Shown here one piece after another: positions 1 to 8,096 of a stretch of DNA of 39,525 nt. Position numbers and translations under genes: made by a program. The notes beneath the pieces are model-generated. The model saw nothing but the letters and a program-made list of their open reading frames with translations. It did no database searches and had not been told where the DNA came from. Origin of the DNA: Rhodospirillales bacterium 20-60-12 (lineage in GTDB: Bacteria; Pseudomonadota; Alphaproteobacteria; Acetobacterales; Acetobacteraceae); NCBI GenBank assembly GCA_002255495.1, contig NCAP01000007.1, forward strand, positions 1-39,525. The letters run 5' to 3'. Position 1 is the stretch's first letter, and each line of letters starts with the position of its first letter.

Positions 1-483
1 GGGCTGATCGGCAGGCGGCTCAATGCGCTTGGGTTTGACTGGAATTACGAACTCCATGGCGGGCAGGCCTTCGCATTGGTGGTCATGGTGAGCGCGTGGA
101 AGCAGGTGAGCTATAATTTCATTTTCTATCTCGCCGGCTTGCAATCCATACCGCGTTCGGTGATCGAAGCGGCACGCCTGGATGGTGCGCGCGGTTGGCA
201 CGTGTTTCGTACCATTCTGTTTCCCTTGCTGCGGCCTACGACGTTTTTTTTGCTCGTGGTTAATCTGGTCTATTCGGCATTCGACACATTCGGGACGATT
301 TACGCGCTGACCGATGGCGGACCTGGAACTTCAACCGAGACATTGGTGGTCAAGGTCTATCGGGACGGCGTCATCAATCTGGATCTTGGCGGTTCGGCAG
401 CGCAATCGGTTATTTTGATGATATTGGTCGTTGCCTTGACATCGCTGCAATTTCGCTTTCTCGGCAAACGGAATACCGGCTGA
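1..483 (+). CDS. ugpA: sn-glycerol-3-phosphate ABC transporter permease UgpA (5' end missing)
   Basis: One of the two inner-membrane permeases of the Ugp importer, which takes up sn-glycerol-3-phosphate and its diesters. The reading frame is open from the first base of the window, so the N-terminus lies upstream; 160 residues are visible. The cytoplasmic EAA loop that docks on the ATPase is clear ([20 protein letters not shown]), followed by hydrophobic segments and the family-typical stretch [20 protein letters not shown]. The stop codon TGA shares its last base with the ATG of ugpE. By family knowledge the binding-protein gene ugpB should lie upstream of the window. Resemblance to enterobacterial UgpA is strong over the visible part; another sugar-phosphate permease of the same family is the only real alternative. 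Confidence 0.9.
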   Translation, partial: GLIGRRLNALGFDWNYELHGGQAFALVVMVSAWKQVSYNFIFYLAGLQSIPRSVIEAARLDGARGWHVFRTILFPLLRPTTFFLLVVNLVYSAFDTFGTIYALTDGGPGTSTETLVVKVYRDGVINLDLGGSAAQSVILMILVVALTSLQFRFLGKRNTG

Positions 484-1319
484 TGCGCAGACGTCCGGAT
501 TATCTGGCTCACGTGATTTTACTCTTCGGTGTGCTGATATTTATATTCCCCATCTGGCTGATGTTCGCCGGGGCAACTCAAGATGCAGGTGCGATCAATA
601 GAGGCGATATTTCGCTGTTGCCGCGCCTGTCGCATCTGGGGGTTTTCATGCGTGCACTGACTTATAATGGCGGGGTGAAAGGCGGGGTGCCGGTGTGGCA
701 TATGTTGCTGATCTCATTGGCCATGGCGCTGGCCATCGCTGCCGGCAAAATCGTTATTTCGCTGCTTTCGGCGTTCGCGGTCTCATTTTTCCGTTTTCCC
801 TTCCGCCAGGTGGCATTCTGGATTATTTTCATCACGCTGATGCTGCCAGTGGAAGTCAGGATCATTCCGACCTACTCGGTTATGGCCAGCCTGCATTTGG
901 TCAATAGTTTCACCGGCCTGACCATGCCGTTGATTGCCTCGGCGACAGCAACCTTGCTGTTCAGGCAGGTTTTTGTCGCGGTGCCTGATGAATTGGTTGA
1001 GGCAGCCAAGATGGATGGCGCCGGGCCGATGCGTTTTCTGGTGGATATTCTGATCCCCGTCACATCGGCCAATCTGGCGGCTTTATTCGTGATTTTGTTC
1101 GTCTATGGCTGGAACCAATATCTGTGGCCTTTGCTCGTGGCGACCGACCCGCGCTATCAAACGGTGATACTGGGCATTGTGCAAATGATCGGGGTGGATC
1201 AATTGATTCAATGGAACATGGTCATGGCGACAACATGCCTCGCCATTCTGCCGCCGGTTCTGGTGGTGGTGTTGATGCAACGATGGTTTGTCAAAGGCCT
1301 TGCGGAGACAGATAAATAA
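483..1319 (+). CDS. ugpE: sn-glycerol-3-phosphate ABC transporter permease UgpE
   Basis: Second inner-membrane permease of the Ugp importer, 278 residues, the usual family length. The N-terminus has a membrane segment at about 10-30. The middle carries FRFPFRQVAFWIIFITLMLP and VEVRIIPTY, which are close to enterobacterial UgpE. The EAA loop is at about 173-192 (ELVEAAKMDGAGPMRFLVDI), followed by YGWNQYLWPLL. The ATG overlaps the ugpA stop by one base and the TAA stop overlaps the ugpC ATG by one base, so the three genes are translationally coupled in one transcript. The protein pairs with UgpA to form the channel, and both dock on the UgpC dimer. Confidence 0.94.
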   Translation: MRRRPDYLAHVILLFGVLIFIFPIWLMFAGATQDAGAINRGDISLLPRLSHLGVFMRALTYNGGVKGGVPVWHMLLISLAMALAIAAGKIVISLLSAFAVSFFRFPFRQVAFWIIFITLMLPVEVRIIPTYSVMASLHLVNSFTGLTMPLIASATATLLFRQVFVAVPDELVEAAKMDGAGPMRFLVDILIPVTSANLAALFVILFVYGWNQYLWPLLVATDPRYQTVILGIVQMIGVDQLIQWNMVMATTCLAILPPVLVVVLMQRWFVKGLAETDK

Positions 1320-2383
1320 TGGCTGTTCTGGAGTTACATGGGCTGCGCAAGGAATTTGCCGGCCAGACCATTTTACATGGGCTCGATTTACGCCTTGATG
1401 ATGGTGAAATGCTCGTCATTGTCGGGGCGTCGGGCTGCGGCAAATCAACCTTGCTGCGCCTGATCGCGGGACTTGAATTGCCGAGCGGCGGCCAGATCAT
1501 GCTCGATGGCGCACAGATCACCGAACGTGACCCTGCGGCACGCGATATAGCGATGGTATTTCAGAATTATGCCCTCTACCCGCATATGAGCGTGTTTCAG
1601 AACATGGCTTACGGGCTGAAATTGCGTCACCAGAGCAAAGAGGAAATCAATCGGCGAGTGACCGAGGCGGCAGAGTTACTTGGCATCACCCCTTTGCTGG
1701 CACGCAAGCCGCGCGAATTATCCGGCGGCCAACGCCAGCGTGTGGCGATGGGGCGCGCGATTGTACGTGAGCCGAAATTATTCCTCTTTGACGAGCCGCT
1801 TTCCAATCTTGACGCTAGGTTGCGCGTGCAAATGCGCGGTGAAATCCGCCGCCTACAGCAAAGGCTCGGTATCACATCGCTTTATGTCACCCATGATCAG
1901 GTCGAGGCGATGACCATGGCTGACCGGCTGATCGTTATGCATCAGGGGGTCGCAGCACAAATCGCAACGCCGATGGAGGTATTCGCCCGACCCGCGAATA
2001 TCTATGTTGCCGGATTTATCGGCGCGCCCTCGATGAATTTTTGTACCGGGCGGCTGGTTGGCGCCGGCGATGAAGCGGCACTCGGGTTCGGCGCCCAGGT
2101 GCGCTTACCGGGCCGGTTCATCAGCGCGAGCGGCAATGTGACAATCGGGGTTCGACCTGAACATCTGATGCTCGACCCGGCTGGCAGTCCAATGACGATC
2201 GACCTGATCGAGCCGCTCGGCTCGGAATGCCTTGTGCATGGCAAACTCGCCGATGATACCGCAATCACGATGCGCCTGCCCGGCGACAGGCCGGCGCATG
2301 ATCATCTGACAATCAGCCTGCCCCCTTCGCATCTGCATGTATTCGATACAGAGTCCGGGGTCAGGCTCGAGGCGATCAGTTAG
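1319..2383 (+). CDS. ugpC: sn-glycerol-3-phosphate ABC transporter ATP-binding protein UgpC
   Basis: ATPase of the Ugp importer, 354 residues. Visible motifs are Walker A GASGCGKST (36-44), Q-loop in VFQNYALYPH (about 80-89), ABC signature LSGGQRQR (134-141), Walker B LFLFDEP (154-160) and H-loop His192 in YVTHDQVEAM. The C-terminal third (about 235-354) is the MalK/UgpC-type regulatory OB-fold (TOBE) region. The start is coupled to ugpE by a one-base overlap. The operon ends here: the TAG stop overlaps the stop codon of the convergent lactonase gene, leaving no intergenic space. MalK-type ATPases are nearly identical in motif content, so the Ugp assignment rests mainly on the two adjoining permeases. 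Confidence 0.93.
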   Translation: MAVLELHGLRKEFAGQTILHGLDLRLDDGEMLVIVGASGCGKSTLLRLIAGLELPSGGQIMLDGAQITERDPAARDIAMVFQNYALYPHMSVFQNMAYGLKLRHQSKEEINRRVTEAAELLGITPLLARKPRELSGGQRQRVAMGRAIVREPKLFLFDEPLSNLDARLRVQMRGEIRRLQQRLGITSLYVTHDQVEAMTMADRLIVMHQGVAAQIATPMEVFARPANIYVAGFIGAPSMNFCTGRLVGAGDEAALGFGAQVRLPGRFISASGNVTIGVRPEHLMLDPAGSPMTIDLIEPLGSECLVHGKLADDTAITMRLPGDRPAHDHLTISLPPSHLHVFDTESGVRLEAIS

Positions 2384-3168
2384 TCGTAATATGCGGGCGC
2401 ATGCTTGAAGGTCGGCCAGGTGAGCGGATCATGGCCGGTGACGATTTTGGCGTTGGTGAGTTCGGCAACCACATGGAGCTTACGGACCGAGCGCACGGTA
2501 TCGACCGTGCTGGCAAGAAAGCCGGGCAATGCCTTTTCATCCCAATGGTCGGTCGTGTAGGCGGCATCCACGGTGAGCAGCATCGGGCCCGACTGAGGCA
2601 AGGTGATCAGAAATGACTGATGCCCGGGAGCATGGCCTGGTGTGAAAATAGTCTTGATGACGCCATCGCCGTAGAGGTCGTAGTGATCGTCATGCGGACC
2701 TTCGAGAAATTGCCATTTCAGGCCTGGCTTGTCGAAATCCTTGCGGATATAGCCGCCGGCGGCAAACCAGTCTGGCGTGAAGGCGTATTCATATTCCGCA
2801 CGCTGCACGAGATGCGTGGCGTTGGGAAACCGCCCGACGGCGCCGGTATGATCGAGATGCAAATGCGATTGCAGGACATAGCGAACGGAGGCTGGGTCAA
2901 TCCCGAGTTTTTGCAATTGCGGCACGCAGGCTTCATCGGCCCGCATCACGGGTTCATAGACGTCGCACACCGCTCCCCAATGGCCGCGCGGATCAATTGC
3001 CACTTCAGCGGCGTTGCCGCCATCGATCACGACATTGCCTTTCGGGTGAGTGATCAAAAACCAGGGGACGGGAATTTCATATGGATCGTTACCCTGGTTC
3101 ATTTTGATCGAACAGGTAACGGTTTTCAGGCTACCGCAGGCGAACATGTAAAGCCGGATCTCGCTCAT
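2380..3168 (-). CDS. blcC: metallo-beta-lactamase-fold lactonase, BlcC/AttM type
   Basis: Zinc-dependent lactonase of 262 residues. The metal-binding motif SHLHLDH is at 101-107. Further expected ligands are His179 in FTPGHAPGH, Asp201 in LLTVDAAY and His246 in VTGHDP. Long stretches (IKMNQGN, IDGGNA, DPRGHWG, YEYAFTPDWFA, GYIRKDFDKPGLKWQFL, PGFLASTVDTVRSV) closely follow Agrobacterium AttM/BlcC, which hydrolyses gamma-butyrolactone to 4-hydroxybutyrate and also opens N-acyl-homoserine lactones. AAGGAGGAAA lies just before the ATG. The gene sits 23 bases after a hydroxyacid-oxoacid transhydrogenase on the same strand, which supports a butyrolactone/4-hydroxybutyrate catabolic role over pure quorum quenching. 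Substrate preference cannot be read from sequence. Confidence 0.88.
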   Translation of the reverse strand: MSEIRLYMFACGSLKTVTCSIKMNQGNDPYEIPVPWFLITHPKGNVVIDGGNAAEVAIDPRGHWGAVCDVYEPVMRADEACVPQLQKLGIDPASVRYVLQSHLHLDHTGAVGRFPNATHLVQRAEYEYAFTPDWFAAGGYIRKDFDKPGLKWQFLEGPHDDHYDLYGDGVIKTIFTPGHAPGHQSFLITLPQSGPMLLTVDAAYTTDHWDEKALPGFLASTVDTVRSVRKLHVVAELTNAKIVTGHDPLTWPTFKHAPAYYD

Positions 3169-3191
3169 ACTTTTCCTCCTTCTTTATGAAA

Positions 3192-4478
3192 TCACCAATT
3201 CTTCATGGATTGCTGCATAATCTCACCAAGCATGGCGCCGTCGATCGGTTTTGGCGCACCAGCAAGCAGGCGTTGCTGCTTCAGTGCGCCTTCGACGAGT
3301 GTGGGAATGTCCGCTTCGGTATAGCCGAGCGCTTCTATGCCCGAAGGCGCACCGACTTGTTTCATCAGGTCGATCAAGGCATCGGGCAGAGAGTCAGCAC
3401 TCGGATTTTCGATCTCATGGCCGCGCAGCAGGCTGGCCGCGCGGATATGCTTCTCCGGCGCTGCATCATAAGTATAGCGGAACGACGCTGGAGAGGTGAC
3501 GATAACCGAGAAGCCATGGGGCACAAAAGCGTGGTTCCGCGAATAGCCCGGCGCATGATAAGTGTGTTTCAACCCGGCGATCGGGTAGGCGCAGGCATGG
3601 GGAATATGCACGCCGGCGGTGCCGAAGCCGATACCGGCCATGGTCGCGCCGAGCATCATGGTGCCGCGCGCTTCTGTGTCGTTGCCGTCCGCTACCGCGC
3701 GAGCGAGGAATTTACCGCCGAATTCGATCGCTTGCAACGACCAGATATCGGCAACCGGGTTCGAGCCTTGGTAGGGCGGGCGGTCATCGGGGCTTTTAGA
3801 TTTTGGGCGCTCATTATAAGGCTTGGAAATGTAGCTCTCGACCGCATGGCAAATCACATCGAGCCCGGCGGAAGCCGCCACACCGCCAGGGGATGTGCGG
3901 GCGAGATCGGGGTCAACGATGGCCAAACTCGGCCGCATATAGCGGTGCGAGATACCGGTTTTGACTCGCAGTTCAGGAATATCCAGCACCGCGACCGTGG
4001 TTGCTTCAGAACCCGACCCGCTGGTGGTCGGCAGGGCAATCAAGGGCTTGAGAATGCCGGGCGGTTTACGGCCGCCGCCGATCGGCGGGTTGACGTAATC
4101 GATGATCTCACCGCCATGGGTGCTGATCAGGTTGGCAACCTTCGCGGTATCGATCGTGGAGCCTCCGCCGAGGGCGACAAATCCATCGGCCGGATGGGTG
4201 GTTGCGAAAGCCGCAGCACGGGTCAGGCTCGCCAGATTGGGCTCAACCTCGATGTCCTGAAACAAATCAAATGCGACGCCGGATTTCGTCAAAATGGCAG
4301 TGATACGGTCGATCAGGCCGAATTGATGGAGCATCGGATCGGCGACCAGAGTGACTCGCTTGAGCCCCATCCGATTCAATTCCCAGCCGAGTTCCTCGGC
4401 CGCACCGACGCCGAATTTCAATTGTGTAGCTTCGAGCGAAAACACGCTCTCCATGCCGGGGTTGAGGGTCATGCTCAT
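3192..4478 (-). CDS. hydroxyacid-oxoacid transhydrogenase (iron-type alcohol dehydrogenase family, ADHFE1-like)
   Basis: Group III (iron-type) alcohol dehydrogenase-fold enzyme, 428 residues from the chosen start. It shows the nucleotide-site motif GGGSTID (104-110), PTTSGSGSEA (150-159) and metal-ligand candidates Asp207 and His211 in GLDVICHAVESY, with further His in VHIPHACAYPI and VPHGFSV. The insert RPPYQGSNPVADIW and the segment AGIGFGTAGVH closely resemble human ADHFE1. In that family a tightly held nucleotide shuttles hydride from 4-hydroxybutyrate to 2-oxoglutarate, giving succinic semialdehyde and D-2-hydroxyglutarate. Start chosen at 4478 because GGAGG lies nine bases upstream; a start at 4517 would add 13 residues without a better ribosome site. 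First gene of a two-gene unit with the lactonase. Confidence 0.87.
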   Translation of the reverse strand: MSMTLNPGMESVFSLEATQLKFGVGAAEELGWELNRMGLKRVTLVADPMLHQFGLIDRITAILTKSGVAFDLFQDIEVEPNLASLTRAAAFATTHPADGFVALGGGSTIDTAKVANLISTHGGEIIDYVNPPIGGGRKPPGILKPLIALPTTSGSGSEATTVAVLDIPELRVKTGISHRYMRPSLAIVDPDLARTSPGGVAASAGLDVICHAVESYISKPYNERPKSKSPDDRPPYQGSNPVADIWSLQAIEFGGKFLARAVADGNDTEARGTMMLGATMAGIGFGTAGVHIPHACAYPIAGLKHTYHAPGYSRNHAFVPHGFSVIVTSPASFRYTYDAAPEKHIRAASLLRGHEIENPSADSLPDALIDLMKQVGAPSGIEALGYTEADIPTLVEGALKQQRLLAGAPKPIDGAMLGEIMQQSMKNW

Positions 4479-4633
4479 GATGGCGTTCCTCCAAGAACAA
4501 CACCGAGACTGCATCACGAACCGAAAAAGGTAAAGTCAGTCGCAGCGGCTCTGCCGCGGCCGCATGACTAAATTTCTAGGCAACACTATTTTCTTGCGGC
4601 TGATTGGTATGACCCAAAAAGCAGATGTTGATT

Positions 4634-4897
4634 CTACATCCCCAACGCGCGCCGATAGACATCGAGCAGGGTTTCCTGCTCCTCGATCTCGTTAGGCTCC
4701 TGCTTGCGCATGCGAATCAACTGGCGCAGCACTTTGACGTCAAATCCAGCTGATTTGGCTTCCGCGTAAATATCCTTGATGTCTGAACCCAGCGCCTTGC
4801 GCTCCTCTTCCAGCCGCTCGATCCGCTCGACAATGGATTTCAGGCGGTCGGCGGCGACGTTGCCGGTGGTTGCAGCCTCTGCGGTATCGAGCGCCAT
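4634..4897 (-). CDS. gapR: GapR-like DNA-binding protein (DUF2312/UPF0335)
   Basis: Small protein of 87 residues, mostly helical and rich in charged residues. The segment RLKSIVERIERLEEE is a predicted coiled coil and IKDIYAEAKSAGFDVKVLRQ is the conserved family core; RMRKQ follows. Both match the DUF2312 family, whose Caulobacter member GapR is a nucleoid-associated protein that binds AT-rich, overtwisted DNA and supports replication. Start taken at 4897 (MALDTAEA) because AGGAG lies eight bases upstream; the ATG at 4903 is only two bases from it. It is followed, in the transcription direction, by a GC-rich hairpin (GCGGC-TCT-GCCGC near 4550) and a T-rich stretch. The name is by family; function in this organism is inferred. 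Confidence 0.85.
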   Translation of the reverse strand: MALDTAEAATTGNVAADRLKSIVERIERLEEERKALGSDIKDIYAEAKSAGFDVKVLRQLIRMRKQEPNEIEEQETLLDVYRRALGM

Positions 4898-4948
4898 GAT
4901 CATGTCTCCTGTTCGGGTCGCAGGGGATAGGCATCCGGGAGCGGCCGG

Positions 4949-5254
4949 TCAATGCTTGGGGGTAGTCTCGAAAGCCGATTTTTGGGCATCCGTGGCCGGC
5001 GTCTGATATTTCGCCTGCCATTCTTTATAGGGCATGCCGTAAATCAATTCGCGGGCTTGCGGGTCGGTCATCGGCAGATTCTGGGCTTCCGCAGCCTCGC
5101 GATACCAGCGCGATAGGCAATTGCGACAAAAGCCGGCAAGATTCATCATATCGATGTTCTGCACGTCCGTGCGGTCGCGCAAATGCTGGACAAGCCTGCG
5201 GAACGCGGCGGCTTCGAGGGCGGTCTGGGTGCTCGGGTCGATCTCGGCGCTCAT
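4949..5254 (-). CDS. DUF1244 family protein
   Basis: Conserved protein of 101 residues from a family common in proteobacteria with no established function. The hallmark FCRNCLSRWY (about 42-51) contains a CxxC pair; the C-terminal half has ELIYGMPYKEWQAKYQ, also typical. It has no signal peptide or membrane segment, so it is probably cytoplasmic. AAGGAG lies about nine bases before the ATG. The GapR-like gene follows 51 bases downstream on the same strand, so the two may be co-transcribed, but nothing in the sequence links their functions. Confidence 0.85.
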   Translation of the reverse strand: MSAEIDPSTQTALEAAAFRRLVQHLRDRTDVQNIDMMNLAGFCRNCLSRWYREAAEAQNLPMTDPQARELIYGMPYKEWQAKYQTPATDAQKSAFETTPKH

Positions 5255-5352
5255 GGCTTAACTCTCCTTAACGTTCTCCCAAGGTAGTCACGCCGGTGAT
5301 GTTTTGCCATACACACGGCAAGACGAAAGACGGTAGAGTAAAGGGATATGGA

Positions 5353-6606
5353 ATGTCGGTGTCACCCGACGACGCACGGACGATATTGCGCGCCAGTTTT
5401 AACGCCGCGATTGCGGCTTCCGACCCGTTCTTGGTCCTGGCCGGGCATCTGCCTGAACGCCCGGCGGGCCGAACGGTCGTGGTCGGCGCCGGCAAGGCGG
5501 CCGCGTCCATGGCGGCTGCCCTAGAAGCGGCTTGGCCGGAGGCGGATATCAGCGGTCTCGTCGTCACCCGCTATGGCCACGAAGCGCCGACCAAGCGCAT
5601 TGCCGTGGTGCAGGCGGCGCACCCTGTGCCCGATCAAGCGGGCCTTGCCGCAGGGCAGGAGATACTGGCCGCCGTCAGCGGGCTCAGTGCGGATGATCTG
5701 GTGATTTTTCTGCTCTCCGGCGGGGCTTCCTCGCTCCTGACGCTGCCTGCCGGCAATTTGACCCTGGCGGATAAACAGGCGGTCAACCGGGCGTTGCTCG
5801 CCTCGGGTGCGCCGATCGGCGAGATGAATATCGTCCGTAAGCATCTCTCGGCGATCAAAGGCGGGCGGTTGGCCCGCGCAGCGCTTCCCGCGCGTTTCGT
5901 CACCCTCGCCATCAGCGACGTGCCGGGCGATGAACCGGCGATTATCGGCAGCGGGCCCAGTGTGTTCGACGCCACGACAAAAGCTGACGCGCTGGCAATA
6001 TTGGAGCGCTACGGCATCGATATCCCGTCGGTCAGTGCGCATCTGCGCTTGCCCGAACCTGAGGCGGCGCCATTCACCGCGGATTACCGGATGATCGCGA
6101 CCCCGGCGATGGCGTTGCAGGCAGCAGCTGCGCGCGCGCAGTCTTTCGGCGTGCCATCAATGATTTTGGGCGATGCGATCGAAGGCGAAGCCAGTGCCCT
6201 CGGCGTCATGATGGCCGGAATTGCCAAATCTGTGCGCACCCATGGCCAGCCGACGCGCCCGCCCGTGATGCTGCTCTCGGGTGGTGAGGCCTCGGTGACG
6301 ATCGGCGCCGGACGGCCCGGCAAAGGTGGCCGCAATACGGAATTTCTGCTCAGCCTTGCTTTATCATTGGATGGAGCGCCGGGGATTTACGCCATTGCCG
6401 GCGATACCGACGGCATCGATGGCTCCGAGGATGCTGCCGGCGCCATCATCACGCCCGATACCCTGGCGCGAGGCAGCCATCACAATCCCCGCCTTCATCT
6501 GACCCGCCATGACAGTTACAGCCTGTTCCACGCCCTCGGCGATTTGGTGATCACCGGGCCGACATTAACCAATGTGAACGATATTCGAGCCATCCTGATT
6601 TTATGA
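5353..6606 (+). CDS. ttuD: glycerate 2-kinase (MOFRL family)
   Basis: Phosphorylates D-glycerate to 2-phosphoglycerate with ATP. 417 residues from the chosen start, normal for the family. N-terminal GCK domain: VVVGAGKAAASMAAALE, LLSGGASSLL, IVRKHLSAIKGGRLA, ISDVPGDEPAIIGSGP. C-terminal MOFRL domain: LLSGGEASVTIGAGRPG, GGRNTEFLLSLAL, AIAGDTDGIDGSEDAAGAII. Start set at 5353 because AAGGGA is about six bases upstream and residues match the family from there; an in-frame ATG at 5296 would add 19 atypical residues. Pyruvate kinase begins seven bases after the stop, the same pairing as ttuD-ttuE in tartrate/glycerate operons. Product 2-phosphoglycerate enters lower glycolysis. Confidence 0.9.
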   Translation: MSVSPDDARTILRASFNAAIAASDPFLVLAGHLPERPAGRTVVVGAGKAAASMAAALEAAWPEADISGLVVTRYGHEAPTKRIAVVQAAHPVPDQAGLAAGQEILAAVSGLSADDLVIFLLSGGASSLLTLPAGNLTLADKQAVNRALLASGAPIGEMNIVRKHLSAIKGGRLARAALPARFVTLAISDVPGDEPAIIGSGPSVFDATTKADALAILERYGIDIPSVSAHLRLPEPEAAPFTADYRMIATPAMALQAAAARAQSFGVPSMILGDAIEGEASALGVMMAGIAKSVRTHGQPTRPPVMLLSGGEASVTIGAGRPGKGGRNTEFLLSLALSLDGAPGIYAIAGDTDGIDGSEDAAGAIITPDTLARGSHHNPRLHLTRHDSYSLFHALGDLVITGPTLTNVNDIRAILIL

Positions 6607-6613
6607 GGATTTC

Positions 6614-8038
6614 ATGAGTTTTAATTTGCACCGGCATAGACGCACCAAAATCATCGCGACAATCGGGCCGTCGAGCTCGACAGCGGAAATGCTGGGGCAA
6701 CTTTTCGAAGCCGGTGCCGATATATTCAGGTTGAATTTTTCTCACGGCACGCATGAGGATCACGCGGCGCGAATCTTGCTGATCCGTGCCTTGGAAAAAA
6801 AATTCGGTCGGCCGATCGGAATTCTGGCAGACGTTCAGGGGCCGAAATTGCGGGTGGGACAGTTTCGTGGCGGCCGGGTCCAATTGCAGGCCGGACAACA
6901 ATTCCAGCTCGATTTGAACCCTGCACCCGGCGATACGAGGCGGGTCAATCTGCCGCATCCGGAAATCATCAAGGCGGCCGACATCGGCGCCACTTTGCTG
7001 CTCGATGACGGCAAATTGCGGCTGCGGGTGCTGCGTAAGCGGGACGATCATCTGTTGACCGAGATTGTGCACGGCGGCCCGCTTTCGGACCGTAAAGGCG
7101 TCAATATACCTGATGTGATTCTGCCGATTCCGGCTTTGACCGCCAAGGACCGACGGGATCTGGATTTCGTGCTCGCCCAGGGGATCGAATATATAGGTCT
7201 GTCCTTCGTCCAGCGGCCGGAAGATGTCGCCGAAGCCAAGGCCATCGCGGCCGGCCGGGCAATGATCATGACCAAGCTGGAAAAACCCCAGGCGCTGGAA
7301 GATCTCGATGCGATTTTGAATTTGTCCGATGCGGTCATGGTCGCTCGTGGCGATTTGGGCGTTGAGCTGCCGCCTGAAGAGGTGCCGGTGGCGCAGCGGC
7401 ATATTGTGCGGGCGGCACAACTGCGCGGTTTACCGGTCGTTGTGGCAACCCAAATGCTGGAATCCATGATCAGCGCCCCGGCACCGACACGGGCCGAAGC
7501 CTCCGACGTCGCAACCGCCGTGTATGACGGTGCGGATTGCGTGATGCTTTCGGCCGAGACCGCTGCTGGGCAATATCCGCGCGAGGCGGTGAACATGATG
7601 GACCGTATCATCGGGCGGGTGGAGCGGGACCCGGATTGGCGGGCAAATCTCGACCGCAGGCGGCCTGAACCTGAGCCATCATCCGCCGATGCGATCGCCG
7701 CGGCGTCCGTGCAAGTGGCGCGGACCATCGGCGCGCGGGTCATCGTCGCCCTCACGCAATCGGGTTCCACCGCGCTGCGAGTGGCGCGCGAACGACCCGA
7801 TTGCCCGATTTTGGGATTGACCACCGGGATCGATGTCGCCCGCCGGCTGGCTTTGGTCTGGGGCGTTCATGCGGCGGTGACCAGCGAGGTTCATTCAATG
7901 TCCGAAGCGGTGGCGCGTGCGGTGAAAATTGCCCGTGCCGAGGGGCTGGCGGCCAAGGGCGAAGAGATCGTGGTTGTGGCGGGTGTGCCGTTTGGCCAGC
8001 CGGGCACCACCAACGCACTGCGGGTCGCCGTTGTTTAG
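6614..8038 (+). CDS. pyk: pyruvate kinase
   Basis: Converts phosphoenolpyruvate and ADP to pyruvate and ATP. 474 residues. Motifs in order: RTKIIATIGPSS near the N-terminus, IFRLNFSHGTHEDH, the catalytic lysine region IMTKLEKPQALEDLD, VMVARGDLGVELPPEEVP (metal and substrate binding), VATQMLESMI, and RAEASDVATAVYDGADCVML followed by SAETAAGQYP. The C-terminal regulatory domain is present (VALTQSGSTALRVARERP). A short Shine-Dalgarno (GAGGA) precedes the ATG, seven bases after the glycerate kinase stop. This close coupling lets glycerate carbon run through 2-phosphoglycerate and PEP to pyruvate, with enolase supplied from elsewhere. Confidence 0.95.
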   Translation: MSFNLHRHRRTKIIATIGPSSSTAEMLGQLFEAGADIFRLNFSHGTHEDHAARILLIRALEKKFGRPIGILADVQGPKLRVGQFRGGRVQLQAGQQFQLDLNPAPGDTRRVNLPHPEIIKAADIGATLLLDDGKLRLRVLRKRDDHLLTEIVHGGPLSDRKGVNIPDVILPIPALTAKDRRDLDFVLAQGIEYIGLSFVQRPEDVAEAKAIAAGRAMIMTKLEKPQALEDLDAILNLSDAVMVARGDLGVELPPEEVPVAQRHIVRAAQLRGLPVVVATQMLESMISAPAPTRAEASDVATAVYDGADCVMLSAETAAGQYPREAVNMMDRIIGRVERDPDWRANLDRRRPEPEPSSADAIAAASVQVARTIGARVIVALTQSGSTALRVARERPDCPILGLTTGIDVARRLALVWGVHAAVTSEVHSMSEAVARAVKIARAEGLAAKGEEIVVVAGVPFGQPGTTNALRVAVV

Positions 8039-8096
8039 GCCATTGGCAGCGTTCGCGCAGCCAGCTATCAAACCAGGAATCGGGAGGATATAATTT

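Noticed and set aside
2620-3189. 189-residue open frame on the plus strand
   Set aside because: Antisense to the lactonase, which shows all metal ligands.
3186-4571. 461-residue open frame on the plus strand
   Set aside because: It is wholly antisense to the transhydrogenase, which has a ribosome site and strong family motifs. The product is Arg/Gly/His rich without any recognisable domain.
4545-4575. GC-rich hairpin GCGGC-TCT-GCCGC upstream of the transhydrogenase
   Set aside because: It may terminate the GapR-like transcript, but the stem is short and the T-run is about 13 bases away, so I only mention it in the gene entry.
6551-7420. 289-residue open frame on the minus strand
   Set aside because: Antisense to pyruvate kinase and composed like a shadow frame (His/Gln/Arg rich).
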